A stretch of 58,264 bases of DNA from Acidobacteriota bacterium (GTDB lineage: Bacteria > Acidobacteriota > Terriglobia > Terriglobales > Acidobacteriaceae): contig QIBC01000055.1 in the NCBI GenBank assembly GCA_003225215.1, positions 1 to 58,264 on the forward strand, in the 5' to 3' direction. The notes below the pieces were generated by a model that was not told where the DNA came from, did not search any database, and worked only from the letters and a program-made list of their open reading frames with translations. Every line of letters begins with the position of its first letter. Within the stretch, counting starts at the first letter, position 1. Of this stretch, positions 25,232 to 34,167 are shown piece by piece. A program made the translations under genes and the position numbers.

Positions 25232-26626
25232 ATGGAAATGCTGGTACTTCGCTCAGTTGCTCTGGCTAATCGCTATTGGTATATCCCAATTAGCGTGCTT
25301 GAATTCGACGACATCCAGCACATCCTGTTGACCCGTACTCCTGCGCTCACAGGAAGATACGAATTCCTATCCTTCAAAAGCCCAGCGGCCGGACGAGCGT
25401 GGTTGACGGGAATCCTCAGAACCGTCGCCTCGGTCCAAACAGTTCAAACCTCAATCGAAAAAGAGAACCGATGGGTGAATGTGGCATTCACCTGGAATGG
25501 ACTGCGAGCATTGGGAGTTGACGAAGGCTTGCTGGACACGTTTCCAGAAGAATTCAAGCAGGGCATGGCAGCGCGCGCAGAAATCCTGGGCGACACTGTC
25601 GTGAACCATCCTGACAACTGGGTGGGAGGACTTGCGAGCCCTGATCTCCACGCGATCGTAATACTTTTTGCCCGCGACACTACAGAACAGTCGCGCTGTA
25701 AGTTAGAGCACGAGAAGCTGCTCGCGAATTGCGAGGGAGTGGAGGTGCTGTCGTTCCTCGATCTCGAGGCAACGCCACCATTTGAGTACGCGCACGATCA
25801 CTTTGGCTATCGAGACCGTCTTTCACAGCCCGTGATCGAAGGATCGGGCGAGGACCCGACGCCGGGCTCTGGCGCGCCACTGAAGGCAGGCGAGTTCATT
25901 CTGGGTTATCCGGACGAACATGGACCGGCATCCAACTTTTCCCAGCCGGAACTCTTGTCCCGAAATGGGAGTTACATGGCATACCGTCGTATGGAAGAGC
26001 ATGTAGGCGCCTTTCGCGAGTTTCTCCGACGGAACGGTCAAACGCCAGAAGAACAGGAACTCGTCGCAGCGAAGCTCATGGGCCGCTGGCGTAGCGGAGC
26101 TCCGCTTGTCCTGGCACCCGAGAGAGACGATCCCGCTCTCGGTGCAGACGCACAGCGGAATAACGACTTCAATTACGCAAAGATGGATCCGCACGGTTAC
26201 GCGATGCCGCTCGGCTGTCACGCTCGTCGCATGAATCCGCGGGATACCGCAGTGAACATGAACCGGCGGCGAATGATACGTCGTGGCGCCACGTACGGCC
26301 CGCACTTACCAGAAGGTGTTCCAGATGACGGTACCGAGCGCGGCATCGCTGCCTTCGTGATCTGTGCGAGCTTGGTTCGTCAATTCGAATTCGCGCAAAA
26401 CGTTTGGATTAACGACCGAAATTTCCACGAACTGGGCAACGAGCGCGATCCAATCATTGGTGCCCAAGACGGGACATTGGAGTTCAAGATCCCGAAGCGT
26501 CCGATCCGAAGAAAGATTACCGGGCTGCCGTCATTCACAACTGTCCGAGGCGGAGCGTATTTCTTCCTGCCCGGCCTCAAAACGTTGCGGTATCTGGCGT
26601 CGTTGGAGAAGCGCGCCCGCAACTAG
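25232..26626 (+). CDS. DyP-type heme peroxidase
   Basis: 464 aa from the ATG at 25232; family alignments usually begin near LEFDDIQHILLTRTPALTG, so the GTG at 25295 is an alternative start. Neither has a clear ribosome binding site. DyP hallmarks: the distal GxxDG block appears as HFGYRDRLSQPVIEGS near residue 188 (Asp kept, the usual Gly replaced by Arg). The proximal His lies in LGCHARRMNPRD near 328, and the distal Arg region is NRRRMIRRGATYG. IQH and LLTRTPALTGRYEFLSF are typical of the long class C/D subgroup. It probably oxidises dyes, phenols or lignin-like compounds with H2O2. No signal peptide. It is followed by a 346-aa gene in the same direction. Confidence 0.9.
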   Translation: MEMLVLRSVALANRYWYIPISVLEFDDIQHILLTRTPALTGRYEFLSFKSPAAGRAWLTGILRTVASVQTVQTSIEKENRWVNVAFTWNGLRALGVDEGLLDTFPEEFKQGMAARAEILGDTVVNHPDNWVGGLASPDLHAIVILFARDTTEQSRCKLEHEKLLANCEGVEVLSFLDLEATPPFEYAHDHFGYRDRLSQPVIEGSGEDPTPGSGAPLKAGEFILGYPDEHGPASNFSQPELLSRNGSYMAYRRMEEHVGAFREFLRRNGQTPEEQELVAAKLMGRWRSGAPLVLAPERDDPALGADAQRNNDFNYAKMDPHGYAMPLGCHARRMNPRDTAVNMNRRRMIRRGATYGPHLPEGVPDDGTERGIAAFVICASLVRQFEFAQNVWINDRNFHELGNERDPIIGAQDGTLEFKIPKRPIRRKITGLPSFTTVRGGAYFFLPGLKTLRYLASLEKRARN

Positions 26627-26663
26627 TCCATTCATTCTAGCCACACCAACAAGGAGTTGGCGC

Positions 26664-27704
26664 ATGAGCAACGTCAAGCAACCCGCCAGAACTTACAACC
26701 AGAATCATGTGCCGCGTAAGTACACTCCGGGAAGTCGGCGCCTAAGCATTTACTGGACTTGGAGCTACCCTTGGGAGTCCAACCGCGATGTCGCGGAACT
26801 AGACAATCGTTTCTCCACCATGACCGAGGTTCGTCGAGTCTTATGGCCGGCGTACGAAACTCCAGAATGGGATGCGATGAACTTCCTTCAGGGAATCGAA
26901 GGAACGCTCGAGCTATTTCACCGCTCCACGATTGCATTTCAAAACGTCGCTGGAGAAGTGACTGGCCATCCCGTTGCTGTCTTCCAGCGGATCGATCAGG
27001 CAGGGTACAAACTTCCAATCGACGAGCGGATTCTGGCGGACACGGACACGCTGATGGTGTTTGGTCTCGATCACATCGCTTCCGAGCAAGGGGCCGCGCC
27101 TGAGGAGATCGAGGCGATTCGCGAGTGGCTTAAGCGGGAAGGAACGTGCCTGCTTCTAGCGCCTCACCACGATGTAGGTTTCAGCAGCGATTTGAAGCAG
27201 CGCCAAATGGAGTACAAACACCATGGCGACGAACTCGTACCACGCCAGCAGCGCTTTGGACAATACACCCGCTCGTTGATGAAGGCGTTCGATGTACCTG
27301 TGATCAATCAATACGGTCTCTGTCCAGCCCGCACGAATGGTCAGATAGTGCCTCTTAAGATCAATAAGGATCTCGACAAGCTCGGGTTACTGAATGAAGT
27401 CATCACCTTCAACTTCCACCAACATCTACCGCATTACGCACTCACAACCGACGACACGAAATCCGCTCACGTGTTGACGCGGCAGCCCATTGATCTCGAG
27501 CGGCCGCATCCGTTCACTGCCGCCGGCAATACGGAATTCAACTCCTGTATCTGGATGCCTCCAGCTGACAAACGTCCAGGACATGTCCTGTTGGTTGACT
27601 CCACCATTTTCACGACACTCTTCGGCGGTACGGAGAGCCTGACGAAGTTCTGGAAAAACTTCGCGCTCATGGGAACGAGCAGAGCTGTCGCCAAAGCAAG
27701 CTAG
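26664..27704 (+). CDS. 346-aa protein downstream of DyP, glutamine-amidotransferase/DUF4350-like fold
   Basis: ATG at 26664 with GGAG 7 bases upstream, 37 bases after the DyP stop, so probably one operon. No signal peptide. The centre reads like a class I amidotransferase-type or DUF4350 Rossmann domain: DTLMVFGLDHIASEQG, then EIEAIREWLKREGTCLLLAP and HHDVGFSSD near residues 133-175. A lone Cys in YGLCPARTNG near 222 is not in a GxCxG nucleophile elbow, so amidotransferase activity is doubtful. Conserved-looking His pairs (HHD, KHHGDE, FHQHLPHY) might bind metal. I do not recognise a characterised homologue; partnership with DyP rests on position. Confidence 0.7.
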   Translation: MSNVKQPARTYNQNHVPRKYTPGSRRLSIYWTWSYPWESNRDVAELDNRFSTMTEVRRVLWPAYETPEWDAMNFLQGIEGTLELFHRSTIAFQNVAGEVTGHPVAVFQRIDQAGYKLPIDERILADTDTLMVFGLDHIASEQGAAPEEIEAIREWLKREGTCLLLAPHHDVGFSSDLKQRQMEYKHHGDELVPRQQRFGQYTRSLMKAFDVPVINQYGLCPARTNGQIVPLKINKDLDKLGLLNEVITFNFHQHLPHYALTTDDTKSAHVLTRQPIDLERPHPFTAAGNTEFNSCIWMPPADKRPGHVLLVDSTIFTTLFGGTESLTKFWKNFALMGTSRAVAKAS

Positions 27705-27752
27705 AAAACAGAAAGCCTAAACACGAGAGAGGGGAAGAGCACTAGGCTGTTT

Positions 27753-27834
27753 GGGAAGAGCGCTCTTCCCGAAGTGGGATTGACAAAGGAGAGACCGTTG
27801 GCGAGTCGGATTGGTCCAGAGTTACCGACTCGCC
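27753..27834. terminator. Convergent intergenic hairpins
   Basis: Between two converging genes lie an 18-base perfect palindrome GGGAAGAGCGCTCTTCCC (27753-27770) and a hairpin with 10-bp arms GGCGAGTCGG (27800-27809) and CCGACTCGCC (27825-27834). Neither is followed by a good T-run, so they may be bidirectional mRNA-end structures rather than classic terminators. Confidence 0.5.
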
Positions 27835-27847
27835 TAAAACGTTCCTG

Positions 27848-28753
27848 TTAGTTAGCGGCAGTTGTAATCCCTTTGTTCACCATCACCTTGACTTCAACGC
27901 GACGGTTCTCCGCTCGTCCTTGTGACGTTTCGTTCGAAGAGACCGGGTTTGAGATGCCCATTGCTCCTGGTGAAACGATACGACGTGGTGCAACGTTGCA
28001 TTGCTGCATCAGGTAGTTCACAACGGCGTAGGCGCGGTCTTTGCTCAAGGTCTGGTTCGCGGCGGCATTTCCGGTTGAGTCCGCGAATCCCTTCACTTCA
28101 ATGATGTAGCCGGAGAATTGGGCCGCGCCTGTCGCGAGCTTTGAAAGCTCATCCTGATCCTTCTTCGCGATGGTGGATTTGCCCGAAGCAAAATAAACCG
28201 TGGTCTCGTGCTTCACGTCGTAGTCGGCCAAATCCGAGAAGCGCCTGCTTACCTCGGCGTCATTCTCGGCGATTTGGGCTTTATTGGCGGCGATATTTGC
28301 CTGATTCACGGATATCGATTCTCTGTTTGCAGAGATGTTTTGTTTGTTTTCTGCAATGTTCTCGCGATTCGCCTCCACGTTTTGCTGCGTGGGAACAAGA
28401 CCGGCCTGGATCATGTTGGCGGTTTGCAGGTCGTCTTGGCCGAAGGTAATCGTCTTTGCCTCGAGCTTACCGTCGACACCTTGGGTGGCCTTCACCTTGA
28501 TCTTAAGGCCAGGAATGAGCTGGGCCCAGGACATTTGTTTTTTGCGCAGGCCCAGTCCCTTCGGCGATTGCACTTTTGTGGCGTCGGTGAGGATGATGAC
28601 CTGATTGCCATCCGACGTTCTTACGGTAACGGTGTCGCCTGTACGTCCGGTGATCATGCCCTTTACTTCCGTTTCATTTTGGGCGTATACCGAGACTAAC
28701 GATGCGCAGCAGAAAATCAGAGCGACGGACATGAGCGTCCAGATCTTTTTCAT
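27848..28753 (-). CDS. OmpA-family protein with Asn-rich heptad repeats (paralogue 2)
   Basis: 301 aa; ATG at 28753 with GGGAG upstream and a signal peptide (KKIWTLMSVALIFCCASLVSV). Same layout as the protein at 5499-6434. A small beta domain (EVKGMITGRTGDTVTVRTSDG) comes first. Then heptads with regular Asn (NRENIAENKQNISANRESIS, then NQANIAANKAQIAEN) run from about residue 135 to 180. An OmpA C-terminal domain follows (YIIEVKGFADSTGNAAANQT; QGRAENRRVEVKVMVNKGI). The peptidoglycan-binding Asp and Arg positions look intact. It probably anchors to the cell wall. A site CTGTCA-GGGC-TGGGGA lies 70 bases upstream, as the first paralogue has similar sites upstream. Confidence 0.88.
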   Translation of the reverse strand: MKKIWTLMSVALIFCCASLVSVYAQNETEVKGMITGRTGDTVTVRTSDGNQVIILTDATKVQSPKGLGLRKKQMSWAQLIPGLKIKVKATQGVDGKLEAKTITFGQDDLQTANMIQAGLVPTQQNVEANRENIAENKQNISANRESISVNQANIAANKAQIAENDAEVSRRFSDLADYDVKHETTVYFASGKSTIAKKDQDELSKLATGAAQFSGYIIEVKGFADSTGNAAANQTLSKDRAYAVVNYLMQQCNVAPRRIVSPGAMGISNPVSSNETSQGRAENRRVEVKVMVNKGITTAAN

Positions 28754-28822
28754 GGTAATGCAACTCCCTCGCACCTCATCGAAGAATCTAATGCGGCAAT
28801 TCGGCCTTGGGACCTAGCAAAA

Positions 28823-28838
28823 CTGTCAGGGCTGGGGA
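28823..28838. promoter_or_regulatory. Half-conserved site CTGTCA-GGGC-TGGGGA
   Basis: One perfect arm of the recurrent palindrome, 70 bases upstream of the OmpA paralogue at 28753. The second arm is poor. Confidence 0.3.
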
Positions 28839-28863
28839 AAAGTTTGCGGGAAGATCGCTGGTC

Positions 28864-29643
28864 TTAGTCCATATCCTCGCGAAGTTTGACCAGCATTTGA
28901 TCGCTCGTGGCAAGACGGATCAACCCCGCGCGCGGGTACTCGATGTCGAGGATGGTGTACACAATAATTACGGTGATGACTGTGAAACCGAGAATGTGGA
29001 GCCAACTGCGGTGTTGCCCAACTGCCATCCTATAACCGGCCAACGCAGAGCAGATGAGTCCCAAGGCAAACAGCAGCACATAGATGATCCCGGGAGGATG
29101 GATTTGCAGGGCCATAGTGCGCGTTGTGGCCATGTCGATCATGTTGTTCAGCGCGGGGAGCAGCAACTTCCCGGCATCGGGATGAGCACTAGGGAGGCGC
29201 GTAGCGACATCGGCCTGAGTCCAAATTTCACGCTGGAGCTTTTTGGATTCGGCCATCTCGCTTTCCGCAGCCTGCATATTGGGGAGTCTGCGGTACGTCT
29301 CTAAACGAGAATCTACATACTTGCGAAATAATTCTTGAAGTGAAGTTTGTGCTTCATGCGGCAGCAAGTGCAGCCGCAGATACGCGGTTTCGATCGTGTT
29401 GACTTCCTCGGCGATTAACGCTCTTTTCTCGTTAAAGCGCGTAGATGCTCCCGAGAACGTGAATGCCATGAGTAACCCGAACAGGGCAAAAACCGCGCCT
29501 TCAACGATGCCCAGACTGCCTCGCTCGCTTTCCGATTCCTTCGCACGGCGCCTCACAGCGATTCGCCGGCCCGTCTCCAGCATCATCAGCATGCCGAGAA
29601 ACAGCAGCAGAGCAAACACCCATGGAGGGATGGAAAATTCCAT
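28864..29643 (-). CDS. Bestrophin-like (DUF4239) membrane protein
   Basis: 259 aa. Two N-terminal membrane helices (WVFALLLFLGMLMMLETG; GAVFALFGLLMAFTFSGAS) and two C-terminal ones (IIYVLLFALGLICSALAGY; LHILGFTVITVIIVYTILD) flank a helical soluble middle (TIETAYLRLHLLPHEAQTS, then LQELFRKYVDSRLETYRRL). The LLMAFTFSGASTRFNEKRAL segment is the DUF4239/bestrophin-like signature. Eukaryotic bestrophins are anion channels; the bacterial relatives are mostly uncharacterised, so ion transport is only a possibility. It starts 48 bases after the Tyr/Gly-rich protein gene stop and is probably co-transcribed with it. Confidence 0.8.
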   Translation of the reverse strand: MEFSIPPWVFALLLFLGMLMMLETGRRIAVRRRAKESESERGSLGIVEGAVFALFGLLMAFTFSGASTRFNEKRALIAEEVNTIETAYLRLHLLPHEAQTSLQELFRKYVDSRLETYRRLPNMQAAESEMAESKKLQREIWTQADVATRLPSAHPDAGKLLLPALNNMIDMATTRTMALQIHPPGIIYVLLFALGLICSALAGYRMAVGQHRSWLHILGFTVITVIIVYTILDIEYPRAGLIRLATSDQMLVKLREDMD

Positions 29644-29691
29644 CGAAAAAATGCTCCTTTCCCCAATTTGGCAAAGAACTGGCGGGCCGTC

Positions 29692-31884
29692 CTACCTTCT
29701 CCGGCCGCCGCCCATCCGCGGCGTGGAACGATAGCTGGGCGAACTACGCATGCTATTAAAGTTCTGAGAACGCTGCGCTCCCTGTGACCGCGCTTCCTGC
29801 TGGCGCTGGATTGACGAGTATTGAGTTGGAGTGCCTCCAGATCTCTGGGCAGTTTGCCATCCGTTTCCAGTGTTCTGCGACCAACTGCCACTGTTGCGGT
29901 CGTAGCGATATAGCGAGCCGTCCTTGCCGGCGTAAACGTTGTTCTTTCCAGCGGCAATGCCGGCGTTGGTATTTGTGTTGTAAACAAAACCGCCATGGCC
30001 GGCCGTGCCCTCGCCGGTGTAACGATTGCCTGCAAAGCCCGCTCCTCCGCCTGCCACGATGCCGGTGTTCGGGTCGTAAGCTGCGGCGCCCCGATATCCA
30101 GCGGTGTTTCCCGTGTAGATATTCGTGTTGTAGCCGCTTCCGCCAGCCGCGACGCGTCCAGTCTGAGCGTTGTAAGCGCCACCCCTGCTGGCCGCACCAT
30201 AGTTTCCGGTGTAAGGATTTGCCCACGCGGCAGCGGTTCGCGAATACGCCGCGTTACCCCAGCGGCCATACACGTTCGCTACTGCAGCGCCGCCCCAAGC
30301 GCCCCACCCATAGTACGGATACCAGCCGTATGGGTAGTATCCCATCGGGCCCCACCACGGCGAGTACCACGGGTAATACCAGTAGTATCCGTAGCCGAAT
30401 CCGACACTCCAGCCGGATTCGTCAGTCCACGTAAATCCTGCGCCAACGCCGTAGGTGTACGGATAGCCATACCAAACCGTCGGGCCAACATAAGGTGGAT
30501 AGTACCAACCGGTTCCGTAGACGACGGTCATCGTGCTCGAGGAGACGACGGTGCCGTAGTATCCAGGCGTGTAACCAACGTAGACGAGCTCTGGAGTTGA
30601 GCCATACACCTTCGCGTAGGTGACGTAATGCAGTGGCGAGCTAGCGGGAATGGTAGTCAGTTTGGCTTCTGAGCGAGTGATGGTTGCAGTTTGCGGGATC
30701 GAGTTGGCGATTAATCCTTCCTCCGCTTGCGGTGTGTTCCGCACAGAAGCGAGCGCGCTTGCCTTAGGACTATCGGGAGGAATCTTGGCGAATTCTGAAG
30801 GAATTGCAGCGGCATCTACGAATGTCCAATTGGTGCTCAATGACGGGCTCTTGAACCATCGTCCCGAAATGAGGACGTAGTATTCGCCGCCGTAACGCAG
30901 AACTGTGCCGGTGGTATTTGAAATGTATTCAATGGAAGAGCCCGGAATAGTTGCGTACTGCGGCTCGCCCTTTGTCTCAACCAATTCAGTTGGTCCGTAG
31001 ACAACGTAGACGGCAGGAATCTCGGCTCCCTCGCCGGGTCGTTTCAATGACGGCTGCTTTATCTGACCACTTGCTGACGATTGTCCCGAAGCGGCATCCG
31101 GTTGTGGACCCTGCGCACTCATCTGCTCGGCGATGTATTGGTCCGCTTTCTTCATGTCGGCGGGCAAATTGGACGCGTAATTCCATGGTCCGTCGAGCTG
31201 AGTAGATTCCAGCCACCAATCGGTCAATCGCAAGTAGTACTTCTTGCTTTGGTCGGCAAAGAGCAGGATGGATTTGGTGTTCACCACGCGCTTCAAATCA
31301 GTCGTTTTGACCGGCGCTTGTTTGGGTTCGCCATCGATCGTGACAAGCACAGAGTGCTTCTTGCTGAAGATAATCTTGGGGGGATCATTCTTTACAGCCA
31401 CACCTTGAATCTGGGGACTCGCCGCTCGCACTCCGGCTTCAAGACGATCGAGGGAGATGGTCTTAGTCCTTCCGGGCATCTTCGTCTTGAGCATCGCCAG
31501 GATGGCGGCGTCTTTCTGCGCAGCGGTCGGGAAGCGGACGTTGCTGATGTCCACCGTGTCGAGCGTTACGAGACGGTTGATCTTGTCCACCTCAGTGCGC
31601 GCGCTGAACCAAACAACCCCGTATTGGGAAGCTGTCTGGGCGCCCTTCTTCGTTTCCACCGCGGAGTAAAGGTAGATGCGGTTGCCCTCCCATCTGTCCA
31701 CCTGCGGCTGATAGATCAAGAATTCCTGCGTGCCATCTTTGAACGCACGTGGCCATCCCGTGTCGTTGCTGATTGTTGCCAGCTGTTGCTTCTGGGCGCT
31801 AGGGGCATTGGGCAGATTTTGCGAAGTGACGAGGGTTGATAGCAAAACGCAAATGCAAATGACCAATCTGGAGGTTACATTCAT
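29692..31884 (-). CDS. Large secreted Tyr/Gly-rich surface protein
   Basis: 730 aa with a signal peptide (SRLVICICVLLSTLVTS). The first about 430 residues are globular and repetitive in theme (GWPRAFKDGTQEFLIYQP; VYVVYGPTELVETKGEPQY; VLRYGGEYYVLISGRWF); such proteins are sometimes annotated as carbohydrate-binding V/XII-like. Residues about 455-560 are dominated by Tyr, Trp, Pro and Gly (YYWYYPWYSPWWGPMGYYP). The rest is Gly/Ser/Asn-rich with repeated TG-x-x-Y-x-G units (TGNYGAASRGGAYN; NIYTGNTAGYRGAAAYDP), ending in GGGRRR. It is likely a structural or adhesive surface protein. The C-terminal style resembles the DUF3300 protein at 56594. A near-perfect palindrome site lies 85 bases upstream. 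Confidence 0.75.
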   Translation of the reverse strand: MNVTSRLVICICVLLSTLVTSQNLPNAPSAQKQQLATISNDTGWPRAFKDGTQEFLIYQPQVDRWEGNRIYLYSAVETKKGAQTASQYGVVWFSARTEVDKINRLVTLDTVDISNVRFPTAAQKDAAILAMLKTKMPGRTKTISLDRLEAGVRAASPQIQGVAVKNDPPKIIFSKKHSVLVTIDGEPKQAPVKTTDLKRVVNTKSILLFADQSKKYYLRLTDWWLESTQLDGPWNYASNLPADMKKADQYIAEQMSAQGPQPDAASGQSSASGQIKQPSLKRPGEGAEIPAVYVVYGPTELVETKGEPQYATIPGSSIEYISNTTGTVLRYGGEYYVLISGRWFKSPSLSTNWTFVDAAAIPSEFAKIPPDSPKASALASVRNTPQAEEGLIANSIPQTATITRSEAKLTTIPASSPLHYVTYAKVYGSTPELVYVGYTPGYYGTVVSSSTMTVVYGTGWYYPPYVGPTVWYGYPYTYGVGAGFTWTDESGWSVGFGYGYYWYYPWYSPWWGPMGYYPYGWYPYYGWGAWGGAAVANVYGRWGNAAYSRTAAAWANPYTGNYGAASRGGAYNAQTGRVAAGGSGYNTNIYTGNTAGYRGAAAYDPNTGIVAGGGAGFAGNRYTGEGTAGHGGFVYNTNTNAGIAAGKNNVYAGKDGSLYRYDRNSGSWSQNTGNGWQTAQRSGGTPTQYSSIQRQQEARSQGAQRSQNFNSMRSSPSYRSTPRMGGGRRR

Positions 31885-31968
31885 AGGGCTGATTGGGAAG
31901 GGCCGCCTTGCGTATGACTTAGCGAGGGCTCTTACATCAACTTTAGGATTCGGGGAATGAAGGCAGAA

Positions 31969-31984
31969 GTGTCAGTAATGACAG
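31969..31984. promoter_or_regulatory. Palindrome GTGTCA-GTAA-TGACAG
   Basis: Matches CTGTCA-N4-TGACAG at 11 of 12 positions. It lies 85 bases upstream of the surface-protein gene (start 31884), between it and the CopD stop. Confidence 0.6.
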
Positions 31985-32010
31985 GTGTGCCGCGTGAGGC
32001 CCTGTCCAGC

Positions 32011-33642
32011 TTACGCTTCGCGGTACAGCATAAGGGAGGTGCCAATTGCCACAAAGCACAACGGCCATATCCATGAGAATAGCTTTATGCTGGTCGGATG
32101 AGCACGCATCTCGAGCCATCGAGCCCAGCCTGCAAATACTGCCAGTACTGCAATGGGAATGTGGCTTAGGTCGATCAGCGTGGCTTCTTTCACATTTGTT
32201 ACGGAATGCGAATGCGTAAGTAATACCGCGCCACCGAGTGCGCAAACCGCCGGGAAAACATACGGAGCCCACCACGACGCGTTGCGGCCATTCGTTACCC
32301 GCCATTCCAGAATGGCAAAGCCCAGAACTAGTAATGTGAAGAAACGATGCTGAAGTACGTCGGCTACGCGAAGGCTTTCCCAAAATCCGTTCGGCCCCAA
32401 GGGCCAATTCTCGGCGTCGGCGCGAATAAACAGGAAAACTGCCAATCCGAAAAAGAGTAGCGGCCAGTGTCTGGCCCACTCCGCTTTTCCGGATTGACTC
32501 GCAAACGCCAGCAAGCCGACGCAGAGAACAAGAATGCCGGCCCAGTGGTGATTGTATTCTGACCACGCAATGTCTTCGGGAGAGCCGGGCTGCAGTGCTG
32601 GAGCCCCCGGAATATAGGCGGGTGCAGTTTTCTGGTTCTCCGCTTCCTGCTTGAGCACCTGTTCGTCAGACTTGCTGAGTTCCCGTAGCGCCGGTGTCCG
32701 CAGGCGAGGAAAACGCGGCGTAAACCGCTGTACTAAATCCTGCGGTGTTACTCGTCCGTTCGGCAGGTCGATCGCCGGCGGTTGAGATCCGAGCGAAGCA
32801 GCCGCCAGAATTGCGGTGAAGCCAATGCCGATCTCAGCCTCGACTAACCAGCGCAGCCAAGGGATAGCTCTGCCGGAACCTGTACCGAGTTTGCGGACAA
32901 TCGAGAAGTTCAGCCCACCGATGCAGAGAATCCCAGCGACGAGCCAAATCTTTGCTCCGAGCATCGCTCCCCACGACGTGCCATACAGCGCTTTCGGAGA
33001 GTCCATATAAAAAAAGGTGAGGCCAGCTCCGGCCACAAGAACCACAACGACGGAAGACGCCGCCATGGAGGAGAAGGCTCGTGCAATCGCGCTAGATAGC
33101 GAAACATTCTCTGAGTGTCTAAGAGCAACCAGCAGAAACGGAAGAGCACCGATCCAGATGCCGGTAGCCAAGTAATGAATTAAGGTAAAGCCTGCTGAGA
33201 GCACGCGATGATCCACACGAGCCCACGCATGGCTAGTTACGACGCTGCACAGCAGAATCGCGAGAACAAGCAGGGTAGAGATGGTGGAGGAATCTCTGTC
33301 AGGCGTCACAGCCCTTATCAGCAACAATGCGCATACGGCCGACACGACACCCGCGATGAAGAAGTTAGCGCCCGCGATGTCGCTTAGGCGGAATGCGGTT
33401 GTATCCATGAGAATTGCTGAACTCATAGACACGGATGCGAGTTGAGTAGCTGCAAGTGCGAGGGCTGCAGCCCGAATGAGCGCGATCATCGGGGGCAGCA
33501 ACTGGAATCGTGGCTCTGTTTGGACACGAGTCCGTACCAGGACGCGAAAAGCAATTCCACCTATCAGTAAAGATTGAAAGGAGAGGGTCAGCCCTCGGAG
33601 CAGTACAGAAAGGAATCCGAAAACGTCGAGTAGGTTCGTCAC
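32011..33642 (-). CDS. copD: CopD-family copper resistance membrane protein
   Basis: 543 aa with about twelve membrane segments (SVLLRGLTLSFQSLLIGGI; ISTLLVLAILLCSVVTSHAW; AASSVVVVLVAGAGLTFFY and others). The central part (TLIHYLATGIWIGALPFLL, AKIWLVAGILCIGGLNF) is the CopD domain, with His residues in membrane helices that could pass copper. The C-terminal half has further His motifs (LTHSHSVTNV). It starts at a GTG 18 bases after the CopC stop, forming a copC-copD pair as in the pco/cop systems and YcnJ-like proteins. The expected role is copper uptake or delivery across the inner membrane. A periplasmic loop (RFTPRFPRLRTPALREL) separates the two membrane halves. Confidence 0.85.
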   Translation of the reverse strand: MTNLLDVFGFLSVLLRGLTLSFQSLLIGGIAFRVLVRTRVQTEPRFQLLPPMIALIRAAALALAATQLASVSMSSAILMDTTAFRLSDIAGANFFIAGVVSAVCALLLIRAVTPDRDSSTISTLLVLAILLCSVVTSHAWARVDHRVLSAGFTLIHYLATGIWIGALPFLLVALRHSENVSLSSAIARAFSSMAASSVVVVLVAGAGLTFFYMDSPKALYGTSWGAMLGAKIWLVAGILCIGGLNFSIVRKLGTGSGRAIPWLRWLVEAEIGIGFTAILAAASLGSQPPAIDLPNGRVTPQDLVQRFTPRFPRLRTPALRELSKSDEQVLKQEAENQKTAPAYIPGAPALQPGSPEDIAWSEYNHHWAGILVLCVGLLAFASQSGKAEWARHWPLLFFGLAVFLFIRADAENWPLGPNGFWESLRVADVLQHRFFTLLVLGFAILEWRVTNGRNASWWAPYVFPAVCALGGAVLLTHSHSVTNVKEATLIDLSHIPIAVLAVFAGWARWLEMRAHPTSIKLFSWIWPLCFVAIGTSLMLYREA

Positions 33643-33660
33643 TAGCGATCATCCACAAAA

Positions 33661-34032
33661 TCATTTGGCCGAAAACGGGACTTCTCCGCGAGTAATGTGG
33701 CCATCCGAAGCGAGTACTTGCCAGGCCAACTTGTATCTTCCCGGCGTTACGTTGCTCGCGCTGGCCGAGATCACATTAGAAGCTGTTCCCGGCAACAGCG
33801 AGAGCGCTCTCGCGGTGCCGTCAGCGGTCACCAGGCGTACGACTGATCGCGTGCCATCAATGCGCACGTTGAACTTGAGAGTGATGTCGATGTTGGGTCC
33901 AGTGACAATCGAGTTCGCTTCCGGGCTCGATGCCACAAGTATCGCGTGAGCCCACGCAGCTGTTACACAAAGAACAAGAGCCGTAGCACAAGCCAGCGAA
34001 CGTTTGATTGCGGAATTTGACGTCTGAATCAT
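33661..34032 (-). CDS. copC: CopC periplasmic copper-binding protein
   Basis: 123 aa. The signal peptide (LACATALVLCVTAAWA) cleaves to give a mature N-terminus HAILVASSPEANS, so His1 is free to bind Cu(II) as in known CopC proteins. The Asp-x-His pair needed for the same site is present in SDGHITRGEVPF near the C-terminus. A beta-sandwich fold is expected (ITLKFNVRIDGTRSVVRL). There is no Met-rich Cu(I) loop, placing it in the Cu(II)-only group. It precedes copD by 18 bases and presumably supplies it with copper in the periplasm. No metal-responsive regulator is visible next to the pair. Confidence 0.9.
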   Translation of the reverse strand: MIQTSNSAIKRSLACATALVLCVTAAWAHAILVASSPEANSIVTGPNIDITLKFNVRIDGTRSVVRLVTADGTARALSLLPGTASNVISASASNVTPGRYKLAWQVLASDGHITRGEVPFSAK

Positions 34033-34167
34033 CCAGCGGCTCCAAAATATTGCAGTTTACTCATGGACCGCTCAAGCTGCGGCGTTAGGCTTTAGAAGCC
34101 GGAGACACTTTTGTGGAGTGCTGAATCGGAATGTCGATGTTAGAGGACACATCCCTGAGGTTAGTCT

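Noticed and set aside
25790-25845. DyP inactivation because of the altered GxxDG motif
   Set aside because: The catalytic Asp, proximal His and distal Arg region are all present, so loss of function is not implied.
29586-30600. Long open frames on both strands opposite the Tyr/Gly-rich protein
   Set aside because: They are shadows of its GC-biased low-complexity codons; no start signals or protein-like composition.
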